A program made the translations under genes and the position numbers. A DNA stretch of 64,000 bases, from the NCBI RefSeq assembly GCF_036346295.1, contig NZ_CP107819.1:3410001-3474000 (forward strand). Reading direction: 5' to 3'. Below the pieces are notes generated by a model. That model was not told where the DNA came from. It ran no database searches and was given only the letters and a program-made list of their open reading frames with translations. The DNA is from Streptomyces sp. NBC_00536. GTDB lineage: Bacteria; Actinomycetota; Actinomycetes; Streptomycetales; Streptomycetaceae. This document shows positions 28,541-37,221 of this stretch, piece after piece. The first letter of the stretch is position 1. Every line of letters starts with the position of its first letter.

Positions 28541-30177
28541 GCGGCGCCGTCCTCGGCGCCGACGGAGACCGCTCCGGTGACCACTTCGGGGACTCCGGCG
28601 GCTTCGGGTGCGGGGGCGGGCTCCCGGCCCTTCTCCCGGCCGCGCAGGACCTCGTACTCGGCGAGGTCCACCGACCGGGTCTCGCGCCGGAACTCCGCGG
28701 TCGTCCCCGGCCACACGGTGGTGTTGCGCCCGTTCGCGTCGAGGTACCAGCTGGTGCAGCCGCCGGTGTTCCAGACGGTCCGCTTCATCCGGTCCTGCAC
28801 GCGCCGGTTCCAGGCGTGCACGGCGGAGGGGCGCGCGGCGAGCGCCGTGCGCCCGCCGGGCCGGTTCGTCGTGAGGAGGCCGAGCTGGCGGACGTAGTCG
28901 GCCATGTAGCTCAGCTGCGACTCGATCATCAGGATCATCGAGCTGTTCCCGAGCCCGGTGTTCGGCCCGATGATCGTCATCCAGTTCGGGAAGCCCGCGG
29001 CGGTGGCCCCGCGCAGGGACTGCATCCCGTCCTTCCACTCCTCCGCGAGGGTCCTGCCCCCGTCGCCCACCACGCGGTCCGCGATCGGCATGTCCGTGAC
29101 GTGGAAGCCCGTACCGAAGACGATCGCGTCGGCCTCGGTCTCCGTACCGTCGGCGGCGACCAGCACCGAGCCGCGGATCTCCTTCAGCCCGGAGGCCACG
29201 AGGTCCACGTTCGGCCGGGCGAGCGCCGGGTAGTACTCGCTGGAGAGCAGGATCCGCTTGCAGCCGATGCGGTACGACGGCGTCAGCTTGGCCCGCAGCG
29301 CCGGGTCCTTGATGGAACGGGCCATATTGGCCTTGGCCAGGGATTCGATCAGGCCGAGCCGGCCCGGGTGCTTGGTGAAGGCGCCGACCTGGAGTTCGCG
29401 GATGCCCCAGAGCAGCCCGCGGCGCGCGGCGCGGGTGAAGGGCAGCTGGCGGTGCAGCCAGCGCTCCCCTGCGCTGATGGCGCGGTCGGTGCGCGGCATC
29501 ACCCACGGCGGGGTGCGCTGGAAGAGGGTCAGCCGCTCCACGTCGGGCGCGATGGCGGGCACGATCTGGATGGCCGAGGCGCCGGTCCCGATCATCGCGA
29601 CGCGCTTGCCGCGCAGGTCGTAGTCGTGTTCCCAGCGCGCGGAGTGGAAGACCTTGCCGGGGAAGGAGGCGAGCCCGGGGATCTCCGGCATCTTCGGGTC
29701 GGACAGCGGCCCGGTCGCGGAGACGACCATGTCGGCGGTGAAGGAGCCCCGGGAGGTCTCGATCTCCCAGCGCAGCTCGTCGGCGTCCCAGCGCATCATC
29801 TCGACCTCGGTGTTCAGCCGGAGGTGCGGGCGCAGGCCGAAGGTGTCGGCGACGTGCTCCAGGTAGGCGCGGATGTGCGGCTGGCCGGAGAAGGTGCGCG
29901 GCCAGTCGGGGTTGGGGGCGAAGGAGAAGGAGTAGAGGTGCGACGGCACGTCGCACGCGCACCCCGGGTAGTCGTTGTCGCGCCAGGTCCCGCCCACCGA
30001 GTCCGCGCGCTCCAGGACCACGAAGTCCGTGACCCCCTCGCGCCGGAGCCGGACGGCCGCCCCGAGTCCGCCGAATCCGGACCCGACCACCGCCACCCGT
30101 ACGTGCTCACGCTCACGCTCACCCGCGTGTCCGTCGCCCATGCCCGCCGCCTCCGCTTCCGCTTCCGCTTCACTCAC
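28537..30177 (-). CDS. Type I Baeyer-Villiger flavin monooxygenase
   Basis: 546-residue FAD/NADPH enzyme. FAD-binding GSGFGGLGAAVRLR, BVMO fingerprint FxGxxxHxxxW as FPGKVFHSARWEHD, NADPH-binding GTGASAIQIVPAI. It inserts oxygen next to a ketone carbonyl to give an ester or lactone. GTG at 30177 is preferred over ATG 30246 because GGAG stands 8 nt before it and the longer reading has no ribosome site. The N-terminus has a short EAEAEAEA run. First gene of a three-gene operon matching the order of mycobacterial mymA-lipR-sadH; divergent from a MerR regulator. Confidence 0.92.
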   Translation of the reverse strand: MSEAEAEAEAAGMGDGHAGEREREHVRVAVVGSGFGGLGAAVRLRREGVTDFVVLERADSVGGTWRDNDYPGCACDVPSHLYSFSFAPNPDWPRTFSGQPHIRAYLEHVADTFGLRPHLRLNTEVEMMRWDADELRWEIETSRGSFTADMVVSATGPLSDPKMPEIPGLASFPGKVFHSARWEHDYDLRGKRVAMIGTGASAIQIVPAIAPDVERLTLFQRTPPWVMPRTDRAISAGERWLHRQLPFTRAARRGLLWGIRELQVGAFTKHPGRLGLIESLAKANMARSIKDPALRAKLTPSYRIGCKRILLSSEYYPALARPNVDLVASGLKEIRGSVLVAADGTETEADAIVFGTGFHVTDMPIADRVVGDGGRTLAEEWKDGMQSLRGATAAGFPNWMTIIGPNTGLGNSSMILMIESQLSYMADYVRQLGLLTTNRPGGRTALAARPSAVHAWNRRVQDRMKRTVWNTGGCTSWYLDANGRNTTVWPGTTAEFRRETRSVDLAEYEVLRGREKGREPAPAPEAAGVPEVVTGAVSVGAEDGAA

Positions 30178-30221
30178 AGCCTGCACTCCGCAATCGCGCC
30201 AGCAATCACTGGCACGGTTTG

Positions 30222-30239
30222 GAGCGTAGAGCAGCTCCG
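30222..30239. promoter_or_regulatory. Dyads between BVMO operon and merR
   Basis: GGAGC-N8-GCTCC lies in the 121-bp divergent intergenic region. A second dyad (GCCAG-N6-CTGGC) lies beside it nearer the BVMO start. Either could be the MerR site; the choice is not decided by the sequence. Confidence 0.3.
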
Positions 30240-30286
30240 TACTCATGGGTAGGGGTCGCGACGGGAAAGTTACCCGCGGTACGCCT

Positions 30287-30292
30287 TAGGGT
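30287..30292 (+). promoter_or_regulatory. -10 box for leaderless merR
   Basis: TAGGGT-N6-GTG directly before the merR start, with no Shine-Dalgarno. Confidence 0.5.
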
Positions 30293-30298
30293 GCGGCT

Positions 30299-31024
30299 GT
30301 GGTGGACAAAGAGGCACGAGAGCCGGACCCGGCGGACCCGGCGGACCCGGACGGCCCGGCCGGGCCGGGGCGCGAGTACCGCACGGAGGAGCTGGCCGAG
30401 GCGGCCGGCATCACCGTGCGCACCCTGCGCTTCTACCGCGAGCGCAAACTGCTCCCGCCACCGCGCCGCGAGGGCCGCATCGCCTGGTACGACGACCACC
30501 ACCTGGCCCGGCTGCGCACCATCGCCGCCCTGCTGGAGCGCGGCCACACCCTGGGCGGGATCGCCGAGCTGACCGCCGCCTTCGAGAGCGGCCGCGACGT
30601 CGGCCAGCTCAGCGAGCTGCTCGGCATCGGCTGGTCCCAGGAGACCCCGGTCCGGCTCACCCCGCAGGCCCTGGCCGACTACTTCGAGGGCGAGGTCACC
30701 CCGGAGAACCTGGCGGCCTCGCTCGACCTCGGCTACCTCGCCACCGACGGGGACGAGATCGTCCACGTCAGCCGCAACCTCCTCGACGTCTCCTCCGCGC
30801 TGGTCCGCGAGGGGATCCCGCTGGCCGCCGTCCTGGAGACCGGCCGCCGGGTGCGCGCCCACGCGGACGCCCTGGCCGCCCTGTTCACCGAGCTGATGGA
30901 GGCCCACCTGCCCGAGGGGGCCGTACCGCGGCTGCGCCCGCTCGCCAAGAGCGTGGTGGAGGCGGAACTGACGATGGCCATGGACCGCCTCCTGGCCGCA
31001 CGGGACCGCCCTCAGGCTCCGTAG
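30299..31024 (+). CDS. MerR-family transcriptional regulator
   Basis: 241-residue regulator. The N-terminal winged HTH reads YRTEELAEAAGITVRTLRFY then RERKLLPPPRREGRIAWYDD, typical MerR; a coiled region IAALLERGHTLGGIAEL follows. The C-terminal ~140 residues are a ligand-type domain without the Cys signature of metal sensors. Start is GTG 30299 or 30302; TAGGGT 6 nt before the first suggests a leaderless mRNA. Divergent from the BVMO operon, which it probably controls. Its 3' end overlaps the convergent exonuclease gene by 13 bp. Confidence 0.9.
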   Translation: MVDKEAREPDPADPADPDGPAGPGREYRTEELAEAAGITVRTLRFYRERKLLPPPRREGRIAWYDDHHLARLRTIAALLERGHTLGGIAELTAAFESGRDVGQLSELLGIGWSQETPVRLTPQALADYFEGEVTPENLAASLDLGYLATDGDEIVHVSRNLLDVSSALVREGIPLAAVLETGRRVRAHADALAALFTELMEAHLPEGAVPRLRPLAKSVVEAELTMAMDRLLAARDRPQAP

Positions 31025-31809
31025 ACCACGGTGACCGGGGCGTGGTCGGACCAGCGCTCGGGGTGGGTCTCGGCGCGCTCGACGAACGCCTTCACCGCCC
31101 GCTCCGCCAGCCCCGGCGTGGCCACGTGCAGGTCGATCCGCCAGCCCGCGTCGTTGTCGAAGGCCCGCCCGCGGTAGGACCACCAGGAGTACGGCCCCTC
31201 GCCCTCGGGCTGCAGCGCCCGCACCACGTCCACATATCCGGCCTGGTCATAGACCTGCCCGAGCCACTCCCGCTCCTCGGGCAAGAAACCGGCGTTCTTC
31301 CGGTTGGTCTTCCAGTTCTTCAGATCGGCCTCGCGGTGGCAGATGTTCCAGTCCCCGCAGACCAGCACCTCGCGCCCGTCGGCGGCGGCGCGCGCCTTGA
31401 GCGCGACGAGGTAGGCGTGGAACTCCGCCATGAAGCGGTACTTCTCGTCCTGCTTCTCGGTACCGGCCTCGCCCGAGGGCAGGTAGAGGCTGGCGACGGT
31501 CACCCCGGGAAGGTCGATCTCCAGGTACCGCCCGGCCGCGTCGAACTCCTCGCTCCCGAAACCGACCTGTACGCGCTCGGGCGCACGCCGCGTGTACAGC
31601 GCGACCCCGGCCCGCCCCTTGGCGGCGGCCGGCGCGAAGACGGTGTGCCACCCCTCGGGCTCCCGGACCTCGTCCGGAATCTGCCCCTCCTCGGCCCTGA
31701 CCTCCTGGAGGCAGACCACATCGGCGCCGGACCCGGCGAGCCACGCCCCGAACCCCTTCTTGGCGGCGGCGCGGATCCCGTTCACATTCACGGACGTCAC
31801 AGTGATCAA
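31012..31809 (-). CDS. xth: Exonuclease III / AP endonuclease
   Basis: 265-residue ExoIII-family nuclease for abasic-site repair. Motifs: SVNVNGIRAA, catalytic Glu in CLQEVRAEEG, Tyr in ASLYLPSGE, VCGDWNICHREADLKN, WRIDLHVAT and the C-terminal SDHAPVTVVY. The start is an unusual TTG at 31809, supported by GGAG at 7-nt spacing and by the family's usual N-terminus just after Met-Ile-Thr-Val. Convergent overlap of 13 bp with merR. Confidence 0.94.
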   Translation of the reverse strand: MITVTSVNVNGIRAAAKKGFGAWLAGSGADVVCLQEVRAEEGQIPDEVREPEGWHTVFAPAAAKGRAGVALYTRRAPERVQVGFGSEEFDAAGRYLEIDLPGVTVASLYLPSGEAGTEKQDEKYRFMAEFHAYLVALKARAAADGREVLVCGDWNICHREADLKNWKTNRKNAGFLPEEREWLGQVYDQAGYVDVVRALQPEGEGPYSWWSYRGRAFDNDAGWRIDLHVATPGLAERAVKAFVERAETHPERWSDHAPVTVVYGA

Positions 31810-31881
31810 GACTTGGCTCCAAACATCGCGCCCCCACGACACACAAAACGGCCACCAGCGTACCGCCGCGGGCGGCGGCCG

Positions 31882-31887
31882 TACGAT
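31882..31887 (+). promoter_or_regulatory. -10 box for leaderless GNAT gene
   Basis: TACGAT-N6-ATG ahead of the start at 31894; no ribosome-binding site. Confidence 0.5.
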
Positions 31888-31893
31888 GTTCGA

Positions 31894-32409
31894 ATGCCTC
31901 ACGGGATCCAGCTCCGCGCCGTGCCGTACGACCACCCGGACGCGGTCAAACTCAACGACCAGGTCCAGCTCGAATACCAGGCGCGGTACGACGGCGACGG
32001 CGACGCCACGCCGCTCGACCCGGCCATGTTCGCCCCGCCGAACGGTCACTACCTGCTCGCCTACGACGCCCAGGGCGCCCCCGTCGCGAGCGGCGGCTGG
32101 CGCGCCCAGGACGCGAACGACGAGGGCTACGCGGACGGCGACGCCGAGCTGAAGCGCATGTACGTCATACCCGAGGCCCGAGGCCTCGGCCTGGCCCGGC
32201 GCATCCTGGCCGAACTGGAAGCGGACGCCCGCCGCGCGGGCCGCGTCCGCATGGTCCTGGAAACGGGCGACCAGCAGCCGGAGGCCATCGCCCTCTACTT
32301 CTCCGAGGGCTACACCCTGGCCCCGACGAAATTCGGCCTCTACCGCGACCACGACTCCAGCCGCTGCATGACCAAACCCCTCACCGACTCCAGCCCCGCC
32401 GGCGTTTGA
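31894..32409 (+). CDS. GNAT-family N-acetyltransferase
   Basis: 171-residue acetyl-CoA-dependent acetyltransferase. Acetyl-CoA motif A is visible as MYVIPEARGLGLARRILAEL, followed by motif B around LYFSEGYTLAPTKFG. Substrate unknown. The last seven residues and the TGA stop (DSSPAGV then stop) are encoded by the dispersed GGCGTTTGAGG repeat that follows, so the original C-terminus may have been altered by repeat insertion. Divergent from xth. Confidence 0.88.
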   Translation: MPHGIQLRAVPYDHPDAVKLNDQVQLEYQARYDGDGDATPLDPAMFAPPNGHYLLAYDAQGAPVASGGWRAQDANDEGYADGDAELKRMYVIPEARGLGLARRILAELEADARRAGRVRMVLETGDQQPEAIALYFSEGYTLAPTKFGLYRDHDSSRCMTKPLTDSSPAGV

Positions 32410-32500
32410 GGCGCGGGGTCCGGGGCGGAGCCCCGGGAGCCCCGCCAGGGGCACAGTCAGCCCCGCCGGCGATTGAGGCGCAGGTGCCGGGCGGAGCCCA
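32391..32500. repeat. Two GGCGTTTGAGG-type repeats after GNAT gene
   Basis: One copy from 32391 (CAGCCCCGCC, GGCGTTTGAGGCGCGGGGTC, then GGGGCGGAGCCCC) and a diverged copy from 32458 with GGCGATTGAGGCGC. They lie between convergent genes and contain hairpin-forming GGGGC-GGA-GCCCC, so they may also terminate transcription. Confidence 0.78.
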
Positions 32501-32523
32501 GCGGCCCCGCGCCCAGCGGAACC

Positions 32524-33924
32524 TCACCCCGCCCACTCAGCGGCATCGGTCCCGAACCGCGACGGCCCCCGCAGCCACCCACCCCCCGGCCCCCCGCCGA
32601 CAGGCGAAACGGCATGGCGCAGCACCCCGTACCCCGACGCCACCTCCCGCAGCCACACCCCCGCGTCGTACGCGACAGCGCCCCGGCCCCCCGCCAAGGG
32701 AGCCGCCCCCGCCGCGACCCCCCGGACGAGCCACGACCCCGTCCCCGCCAGCGAGTACCGCAGCGCCCGCCCGCCCCCGTCCGCCAGCGCCCGCAGCACC
32801 CCGGCCGCCATCAGGTACCCCGTCCCGTGGTCCAGTGCCTGCGCGGGCAGCACCCCCGGCGTCCCGTCCGGCCCCGCCTCGCGCGCCGCGATCCCGTACC
32901 CGGCCTGCACGAGCGAGTCGAACCCGCGCCGCCCGGCCCAGGGACCGTTCCCGCTCCATCCCCACGCGCACAGCTGGGCCACCACCAGCCCCGGCCGCCG
33001 CTCCAGCAGTTCCTCGGCCGAGAGCCCGTACCGCTCCAGCGCGCCCGGCCGGTACCCGGTGACCACCACGTCGGCCTCCGCCAGCAGCCGTTCGAAGGCC
33101 TCCCGGTCGGCCGCCGCCCCGAGGTCCAGCAGCGCGGACCGCTTCCCGAAGCCGGTGTCGGCGTAGGCATCGTCGCCCTCCGCGAGCCGTGGCGAGTCGA
33201 TCCGCAGGACGTCCGCCCCGAGCAGGCCCAGCGTCCGCGTGGCCACGGGACCGGCGATGACCCGGGTCAGGTCGAGCACCCGTACCCCCGAGGCGGGCAG
33301 CGCCCCCGGCCCGAGCCGCCGCCCGCGCGCGGCCCCGTCCCACTTCTCCACCAGCGGCAACGGATCCCCGTACGCGCGCGCCACCGCGACGGCCAGCCCG
33401 CCCGCCGCGTACACCGCTTCCTCCACCTCGACCGCGCCCCGCCCGGCGAGGGCCTCCCGCAGCGCCTCGGGCGTGTCCGCGGCCAGCCCGAGCCCGCGCA
33501 CCAGCGCCTCCCGGTGGTGCGGATAGTTCGCGTGCGTCCGCACCCACCCGTCCGCCGTCCGCCAGAACCCGGACAGCGGCGCGAAGACGACCGGGGCCCG
33601 CCCCTCGACCAGCAGGTGCCGCTCGCTCACGAACGCGGTGGACACCGCCCCTTCGTCCACGACGACCGGCCCTACGTCCGCCACGCAGCCCCCGGCCCGT
33701 ACGGCGGCCAGCTCCGCGGCGGCCAGCGAACACACCCCCACGGTGGCCCGCGCCAGCTCCCGCACCGGCAGCCGCCCGCCCCCCAGCACCCCGGCCCCGC
33801 GGTAGCCCACCCGCTCCGTGACCCCGTCGGCGCCCCCAACCGCCGCCCAGGCCGCCGCCGTTGCCGCATCCCCACCGCCGCTACCACTGCCGCTGTCACT
33901 GCCACTGCCCGCACTGATCGCCAT
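32524..33924 (-). CDS. Class III CoA-transferase (CaiB/BaiF family)
   Basis: 466-residue protein. The C-terminal half has the family motifs VRVLDLTRVIAGPVATRTLG, ADVLRIDSPR, the catalytic-type Asp region DLGAAADREAFERLL, and GYRPGALERYGLS. The N-terminal half is a shorter CoA-transferase-like lobe with an extra 33-residue Ser/Gly/Ala-rich head (AGSGSDSGSGSGGGD). These enzymes transfer CoA between carboxylic acids. ATG at 33924 chosen; weak ribosome site. Divergent from the DUF1963 gene and convergent on the repeats after the GNAT gene. Substrate unknown. Confidence 0.86.
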   Translation of the reverse strand: MAISAGSGSDSGSGSGGGDAATAAAWAAVGGADGVTERVGYRGAGVLGGGRLPVRELARATVGVCSLAAAELAAVRAGGCVADVGPVVVDEGAVSTAFVSERHLLVEGRAPVVFAPLSGFWRTADGWVRTHANYPHHREALVRGLGLAADTPEALREALAGRGAVEVEEAVYAAGGLAVAVARAYGDPLPLVEKWDGAARGRRLGPGALPASGVRVLDLTRVIAGPVATRTLGLLGADVLRIDSPRLAEGDDAYADTGFGKRSALLDLGAAADREAFERLLAEADVVVTGYRPGALERYGLSAEELLERRPGLVVAQLCAWGWSGNGPWAGRRGFDSLVQAGYGIAAREAGPDGTPGVLPAQALDHGTGYLMAAGVLRALADGGGRALRYSLAGTGSWLVRGVAAGAAPLAGGRGAVAYDAGVWLREVASGYGVLRHAVSPVGGGPGGGWLRGPSRFGTDAAEWAG

Positions 33925-33963
33925 TCCCCCATTCTGACCGGCGGGACTGTCAGTGGCCTCCGG

Positions 33964-33969
33964 CATGAT
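33964..33969 (+). promoter_or_regulatory. -10-like box for DUF1963 gene
   Basis: CATGAT-N6-ATG without a ribosome site; a weaker example of the leaderless arrangement. Confidence 0.35.
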
Positions 33970-33975
33970 CGGACC

Positions 33976-34842
33976 ATGACGCATGGAACGACCGACGCCC
34001 TCCGTGACCTCGCCCGGCAGCACCTTCCCGCCGAGGCGGCCGAGCGGTGGATCGGCCTGCTGCGGCCCGGGGTGCGGCTCGAAGTCGGGGTGGGCACGGG
34101 CGGGGCCGCCGCGCGGCTCGGCGGGCTGCCGCGGCTGCCGGACGGGGTGGAGTGGCCCGTCTGGGAGGGGCACGGGCCGCTCTCGTTCGTCGCCTCCGTC
34201 GACTGCGCGGCGCTGCCCGCGGACGGCCTCGACATCGCGCTGCCCACCGACGGCACGCTGCTCTTCTTCTACTTCGACGGCCAGTTGGACGACGGCGACG
34301 CCCTGGTCCTGGCCGAGGACCCCGACAGCCAGGCCGGGGCCCGCGTCCTGTACGTCCCCGCCGACGCGGACACCGGGGAGCGCGCCGCCCCGGCGGGCCT
34401 GACCCCGTACCCCGTCGTGCACCTGACGGCCCGCCCGACGATGACCTCCACCGAACCCTGGCACCCCCGGGTCCAGCAGGTCTTCGCCCCGCAGGCCGCC
34501 TTCGGCCGGCGCTACGACCACCCGGTCTGCGACCAGGAGTTCCTCGACGCCGTCTGGGACTTCGACGGCGAGGTGGGCCACCAGCTCGGCGGCCACGCGC
34601 ACGCCGTCCAAAACCCCGTGGAGCTGGAGATCGCCCACGCCGCCCTGGACGGTGCCCCGGCATGGGACGACCCGCGCATACGCGACGAGGTCGGCCGCTG
34701 GGTGCTGCTGGCCCAGTTCGACAGCGAGGAGGCCGCCGACATGATGTGGGGCGACTGCGGGGCCCTGTACTGGCTGATCCGCCCCGAAGACCTGGCCGCC
34801 CGCCGCTTCGACCGCGCCGCCTTCACCTGGCAGTGCGGCTGA
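33976..34842 (+). CDS. DUF1963 (YwqG-like) protein
   Basis: 288-residue soluble protein. Features typical of the DUF1963/YwqG family: an N-terminal helical part, GGLPRLPDGVEWPVWEGHGP, then PLSFVASVDCAAL, LLFFYFDGQ and a C-terminal LLAQFDSEEAADMMWGDCG followed by LYWLIRPEDLAARRFD. The family has no known enzymatic activity. ATG has no ribosome site. Divergent from the CoA-transferase, convergent with a lipoprotein gene. Confidence 0.85.
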   Translation: MTHGTTDALRDLARQHLPAEAAERWIGLLRPGVRLEVGVGTGGAAARLGGLPRLPDGVEWPVWEGHGPLSFVASVDCAALPADGLDIALPTDGTLLFFYFDGQLDDGDALVLAEDPDSQAGARVLYVPADADTGERAAPAGLTPYPVVHLTARPTMTSTEPWHPRVQQVFAPQAAFGRRYDHPVCDQEFLDAVWDFDGEVGHQLGGHAHAVQNPVELEIAHAALDGAPAWDDPRIRDEVGRWVLLAQFDSEEAADMMWGDCGALYWLIRPEDLAARRFDRAAFTWQCG

Positions 34843-34864
34843 CCGACCGCTCCGCGGGCGGGCG

Positions 34865-35617
34865 TCAGGAGGCCGCGTCGACCGGCTCGGGGTGGTTCGA
34901 TTCGACCTGCGCCACGGCAGCGGGCGTGAACGCCATGACGGCATCGACCTCCTGCTGGGTCAGCGAGAAGACGGTGCTGATGACGACGAGCGAACTCCCC
35001 ACCCGCACAACGGTCGCGTCGGCGCGCTCCACGTACCCCGTGGCAGCCTCCGTGACCGTCCCCTGCACGACGAGGCTCTCGTCGCCGAGCCGGGGGCCTT
35101 CGGCGACGACGAAGCCGGCCGTATCGGCGGGTTCCCAGGAGGCGTGCGGCAGTTCCACCTTCCGGCACCGGGCCACCAGGGTGCGCATGTCCTGCATCGC
35201 CCGGTGCGCGCCGTCGCCCGCGAACGAGTAGAGCGTCTCCAAGCCGCCGTTGACGCCGCCCCCCGCGGTGTGTCCGCCGCTGAACATGGCTGTCGCCAAC
35301 GCGGACGACCCCTTGGTGGCCGCGTCCACCACGGTCTGACCGTCGAGAAGCTCCGTGCAGGCCGCCGGTGTTGCCGACGCGCCCGAGGCCCCCTTCGCGT
35401 CATGGCCCTGGGGATCCGCCACGGAGTGCCAGCCGTCCGGCATGACGGCGGGCAGCAGGTGCGCGCGCAACTCGGCCGCCGACTGCGGCTTCGCCTGCGC
35501 CTGGGCCTGCGGCCGCGCGGTCGCCACCGGCGGCTGAGGCTTCGCCGAGCTGCCGCACCCCGTGACCGCCGCGAGCACCACCAGCCCTGCCACCCACCGC
35601 ATCCCGAAGTCCGTCAC
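34865..35617 (-). CDS. Secreted lipoprotein, PknH-sensor-like
   Basis: 250-residue lipoprotein. Signal peptide MRWVAGLVVLAAVTGC with a lipobox ending VTG-Cys, followed by an Ala/Gln/Pro/Lys-rich linker. The globular part (about 55-250) has two Cys (AACTELL and VARCRKVEL) that could form the disulfide of PknH-like extracellular sensor domains; that assignment is tentative. GTG at 35617 has GGGGGAG at 7-nt spacing. Convergent with the DUF1963 gene. Confidence 0.8.
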   Translation of the reverse strand: MTDFGMRWVAGLVVLAAVTGCGSSAKPQPPVATARPQAQAQAKPQSAAELRAHLLPAVMPDGWHSVADPQGHDAKGASGASATPAACTELLDGQTVVDAATKGSSALATAMFSGGHTAGGGVNGGLETLYSFAGDGAHRAMQDMRTLVARCRKVELPHASWEPADTAGFVVAEGPRLGDESLVVQGTVTEAATGYVERADATVVRVGSSLVVISTVFSLTQQEVDAVMAFTPAAVAQVESNHPEPVDAAS

Positions 35618-35743
35618 CTCAGCGCTCCCCCACCCCAAGTGATCAAATCACCGGAAGCTAACAGGGCCCCGCCGCTTCGGCAATCGTCTCGACAGCGGGC
35701 GGCCGGGCAGACGGATCGGCGAACAAACACCCGGAAACGCCAA

Positions 35744-35775
35744 GATCCCGCCCGGTCTTGCGACCGGACGGGATC
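35744..35775 (-). terminator. Terminator after tRNA-Ala
   Basis: GATCCCG-x-CCGGTC hairpin: GATCCCGCCCGGTC / GACCGGACGGGATC, 14-bp stem with one mismatch and a 4-nt loop, 40 nt downstream of the tRNA and followed on its strand by TTGGCGTTTCC. Confidence 0.8.
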
Positions 35776-35814
35776 TCGTGACGTTCTCGGGAGCAACCCG
35801 CGAACTGTCGTCTG

Positions 35815-35888
35815 TGGACCTGTGGGGATTTGAACCCCAGACCCCCTCGATGCGAACGAGGTGCGCTACCAGACTGCGCCACAGGCCC
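35815..35888 (-). tRNA. tRNA-Ala (anticodon CGC)
   Basis: 74-nt cloverleaf on the minus strand. Acceptor GGGCCTG pairs with CAGGTCC and includes the alanine identity pair G3:U70. The anticodon stem-loop is CCTCG-TTCGCAT-CGAGG, giving anticodon CGC (reads GCG). The T arm is TGGGG-TTCAAAT-CCCCA. CCA is not encoded. A terminator hairpin follows. Confidence 0.95.
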
Positions 35889-35976
35889 TTGCGACGTGTG
35901 AAACATTAGCATCCCATCCGGGGTGCACGGAAATCCGTTGTCCCGCAGGTCACGTCACTCGTCCGTCGCCCGTCCG

Positions 35977-37050
35977 TCACTCGTTCGCGGCGCGCGGGCG
36001 GTCGTCGCCCTCGTACTGGTCGAAGAGCGGGGTGCGGCCGCGGTCGCGGCTGCGGCGGGGCGGCGGGGGCGACGGCTTCTGGTCCGCGCGCGGGTCCGGG
36101 ACGGCCGGGTGGGCGGCCGGGTGGTGGCCCGCGTGCTGGTTCGGCTGCTGGGCGCGCAGCCGGGGTTCCGTCGGTTCCGCCGCGCTGGAGCGCGCCGAGC
36201 TCCAGGCGTCCGGGGCCGCCGGGCCGGTGGCCCGGGGGGCCACGGGCGCCGTCACGTACGTCGGCAGCGGGACCGGGACCGGCTCCCAGCTGTCGCCGCG
36301 CGCCGGACCCCGCTCACGCTCGCGCTGCTGGTCCACCCACTCCGCGTGGTCGGTCTGTTCGACCAGGGCGCGCCGGCCGGCCTCCTGCGGGGAGACCGGT
36401 GGCGCGGGGTCCGGTTCGGATCCCGTGGCGGCCTCGGGCTCGCGGCGCCGGGGCCGGTTCTCGCGCAGCCGCCGGGCGGCGTTCTCGGCGCGGAGCCGGT
36501 CCATGGTGAACACGAACCTGCGCCGCTCCTGCACCCGCAGGTGCACGATGTACGCGCTCAGCAGGACGGCGGGGACGGCGGGTGCCCAGAGGTAGCGCAG
36601 GCCGCCGACGGCCGCGACGACCGCGCCGAGGGTGAAGACGAGGAAGAGCATCGCGGTGGTGCGACGGCGCCGGGCGAGGACCTGGAGGCGCTGTTCGCGC
36701 CGGGCGCGCTCCGCGCGGTCCGCCCGTTCGGCGCTCGCGCCCCGCGGTTCCGCCCTGGTTCTGGGCACGGCATTGACCCGGGCGTCGGCGTCGACGGAAT
36801 TCACTTTCTCCGTCGCGGCGTCCGGGTCCGCGTGGGGCTGGGGTTCCGCCTCCTCGTCACCGCGCTCACGCAGTCCCTTGGCGTAACGGCGCTCCATTCC
36901 CGCCCGGCCGGAAAGCAGCCGGATGGCGGTGGAGAAGCGTTCCGTCGGACGGGCTTCGTTCAGCTCGTCCTGCCTCCGGAGCCACATGGGCACCAAGTAG
37001 GCGGCCCAGGCCCCGACAATGACTGCGTAGATGAGGCCGCTGCTGCTCAC
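35977..37050 (-). CDS. sepX: Divisome membrane protein SepX/GlpR
   Basis: 357-residue actinobacterial protein. Layout: N-terminal helix (SSGLIYAVIVGAWAAYLVPM) followed by LRRQDELNEARPTERFSTAI, a long charged cytosolic region, two further helices (TTAMLFLVFTLGAVVAAVGG and LWAPAVPAVLLSAYIVHL), then a Pro/Arg-rich tail. This matches SepX, which stabilises FtsZ-ring septa in Streptomyces and is the counterpart of GlpR, the membrane partner of the gephyrin-like Glp in Corynebacterium. A glp-type moeA gene lies 2 kb away. GTG at 37050 follows TACGGT-N7, a leaderless arrangement, with no ribosome site. Confidence 0.85.
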   Translation of the reverse strand: MSSSGLIYAVIVGAWAAYLVPMWLRRQDELNEARPTERFSTAIRLLSGRAGMERRYAKGLRERGDEEAEPQPHADPDAATEKVNSVDADARVNAVPRTRAEPRGASAERADRAERARREQRLQVLARRRRTTAMLFLVFTLGAVVAAVGGLRYLWAPAVPAVLLSAYIVHLRVQERRRFVFTMDRLRAENAARRLRENRPRRREPEAATGSEPDPAPPVSPQEAGRRALVEQTDHAEWVDQQRERERGPARGDSWEPVPVPLPTYVTAPVAPRATGPAAPDAWSSARSSAAEPTEPRLRAQQPNQHAGHHPAAHPAVPDPRADQKPSPPPPRRSRDRGRTPLFDQYEGDDRPRAANE

Positions 37051-37057
37051 ACCCCAC

Positions 37058-37063
37058 ACCGTA
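37058..37063 (-). promoter_or_regulatory. -10 box for leaderless sepX
   Basis: Minus strand TACGGT-N7-GTG. Confidence 0.45.
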
Positions 37064-37185
37064 GAGGGGGACGGCCGGAGGCATCGGCCAATTGAGCCGG
37101 TGTGTCGCACGATCCGGCTGATATCACGGACTTTTTTTGTGATTCTTCGGATCAGGTTATGGATACCCGGCTCAACCCGACCCGA

Positions 37186-37207
37186 CATTCGAACCCATAT
37201 TCGAATG
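37186..37207. promoter_or_regulatory. Palindrome between GNAT and sepX
   Basis: CATTCGAA-N6-TTCGAATG, perfect 8-bp arms, 15 bp past the GNAT stop and ~136 bp before sepX. An unusual A/T-rich patch with seven consecutive T (near 37131-37137) follows. It could be an operator for sepX or a terminator of the GNAT operon. Confidence 0.4.
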
Positions 37208-37221
37208 CCGGGCGGCCCATG

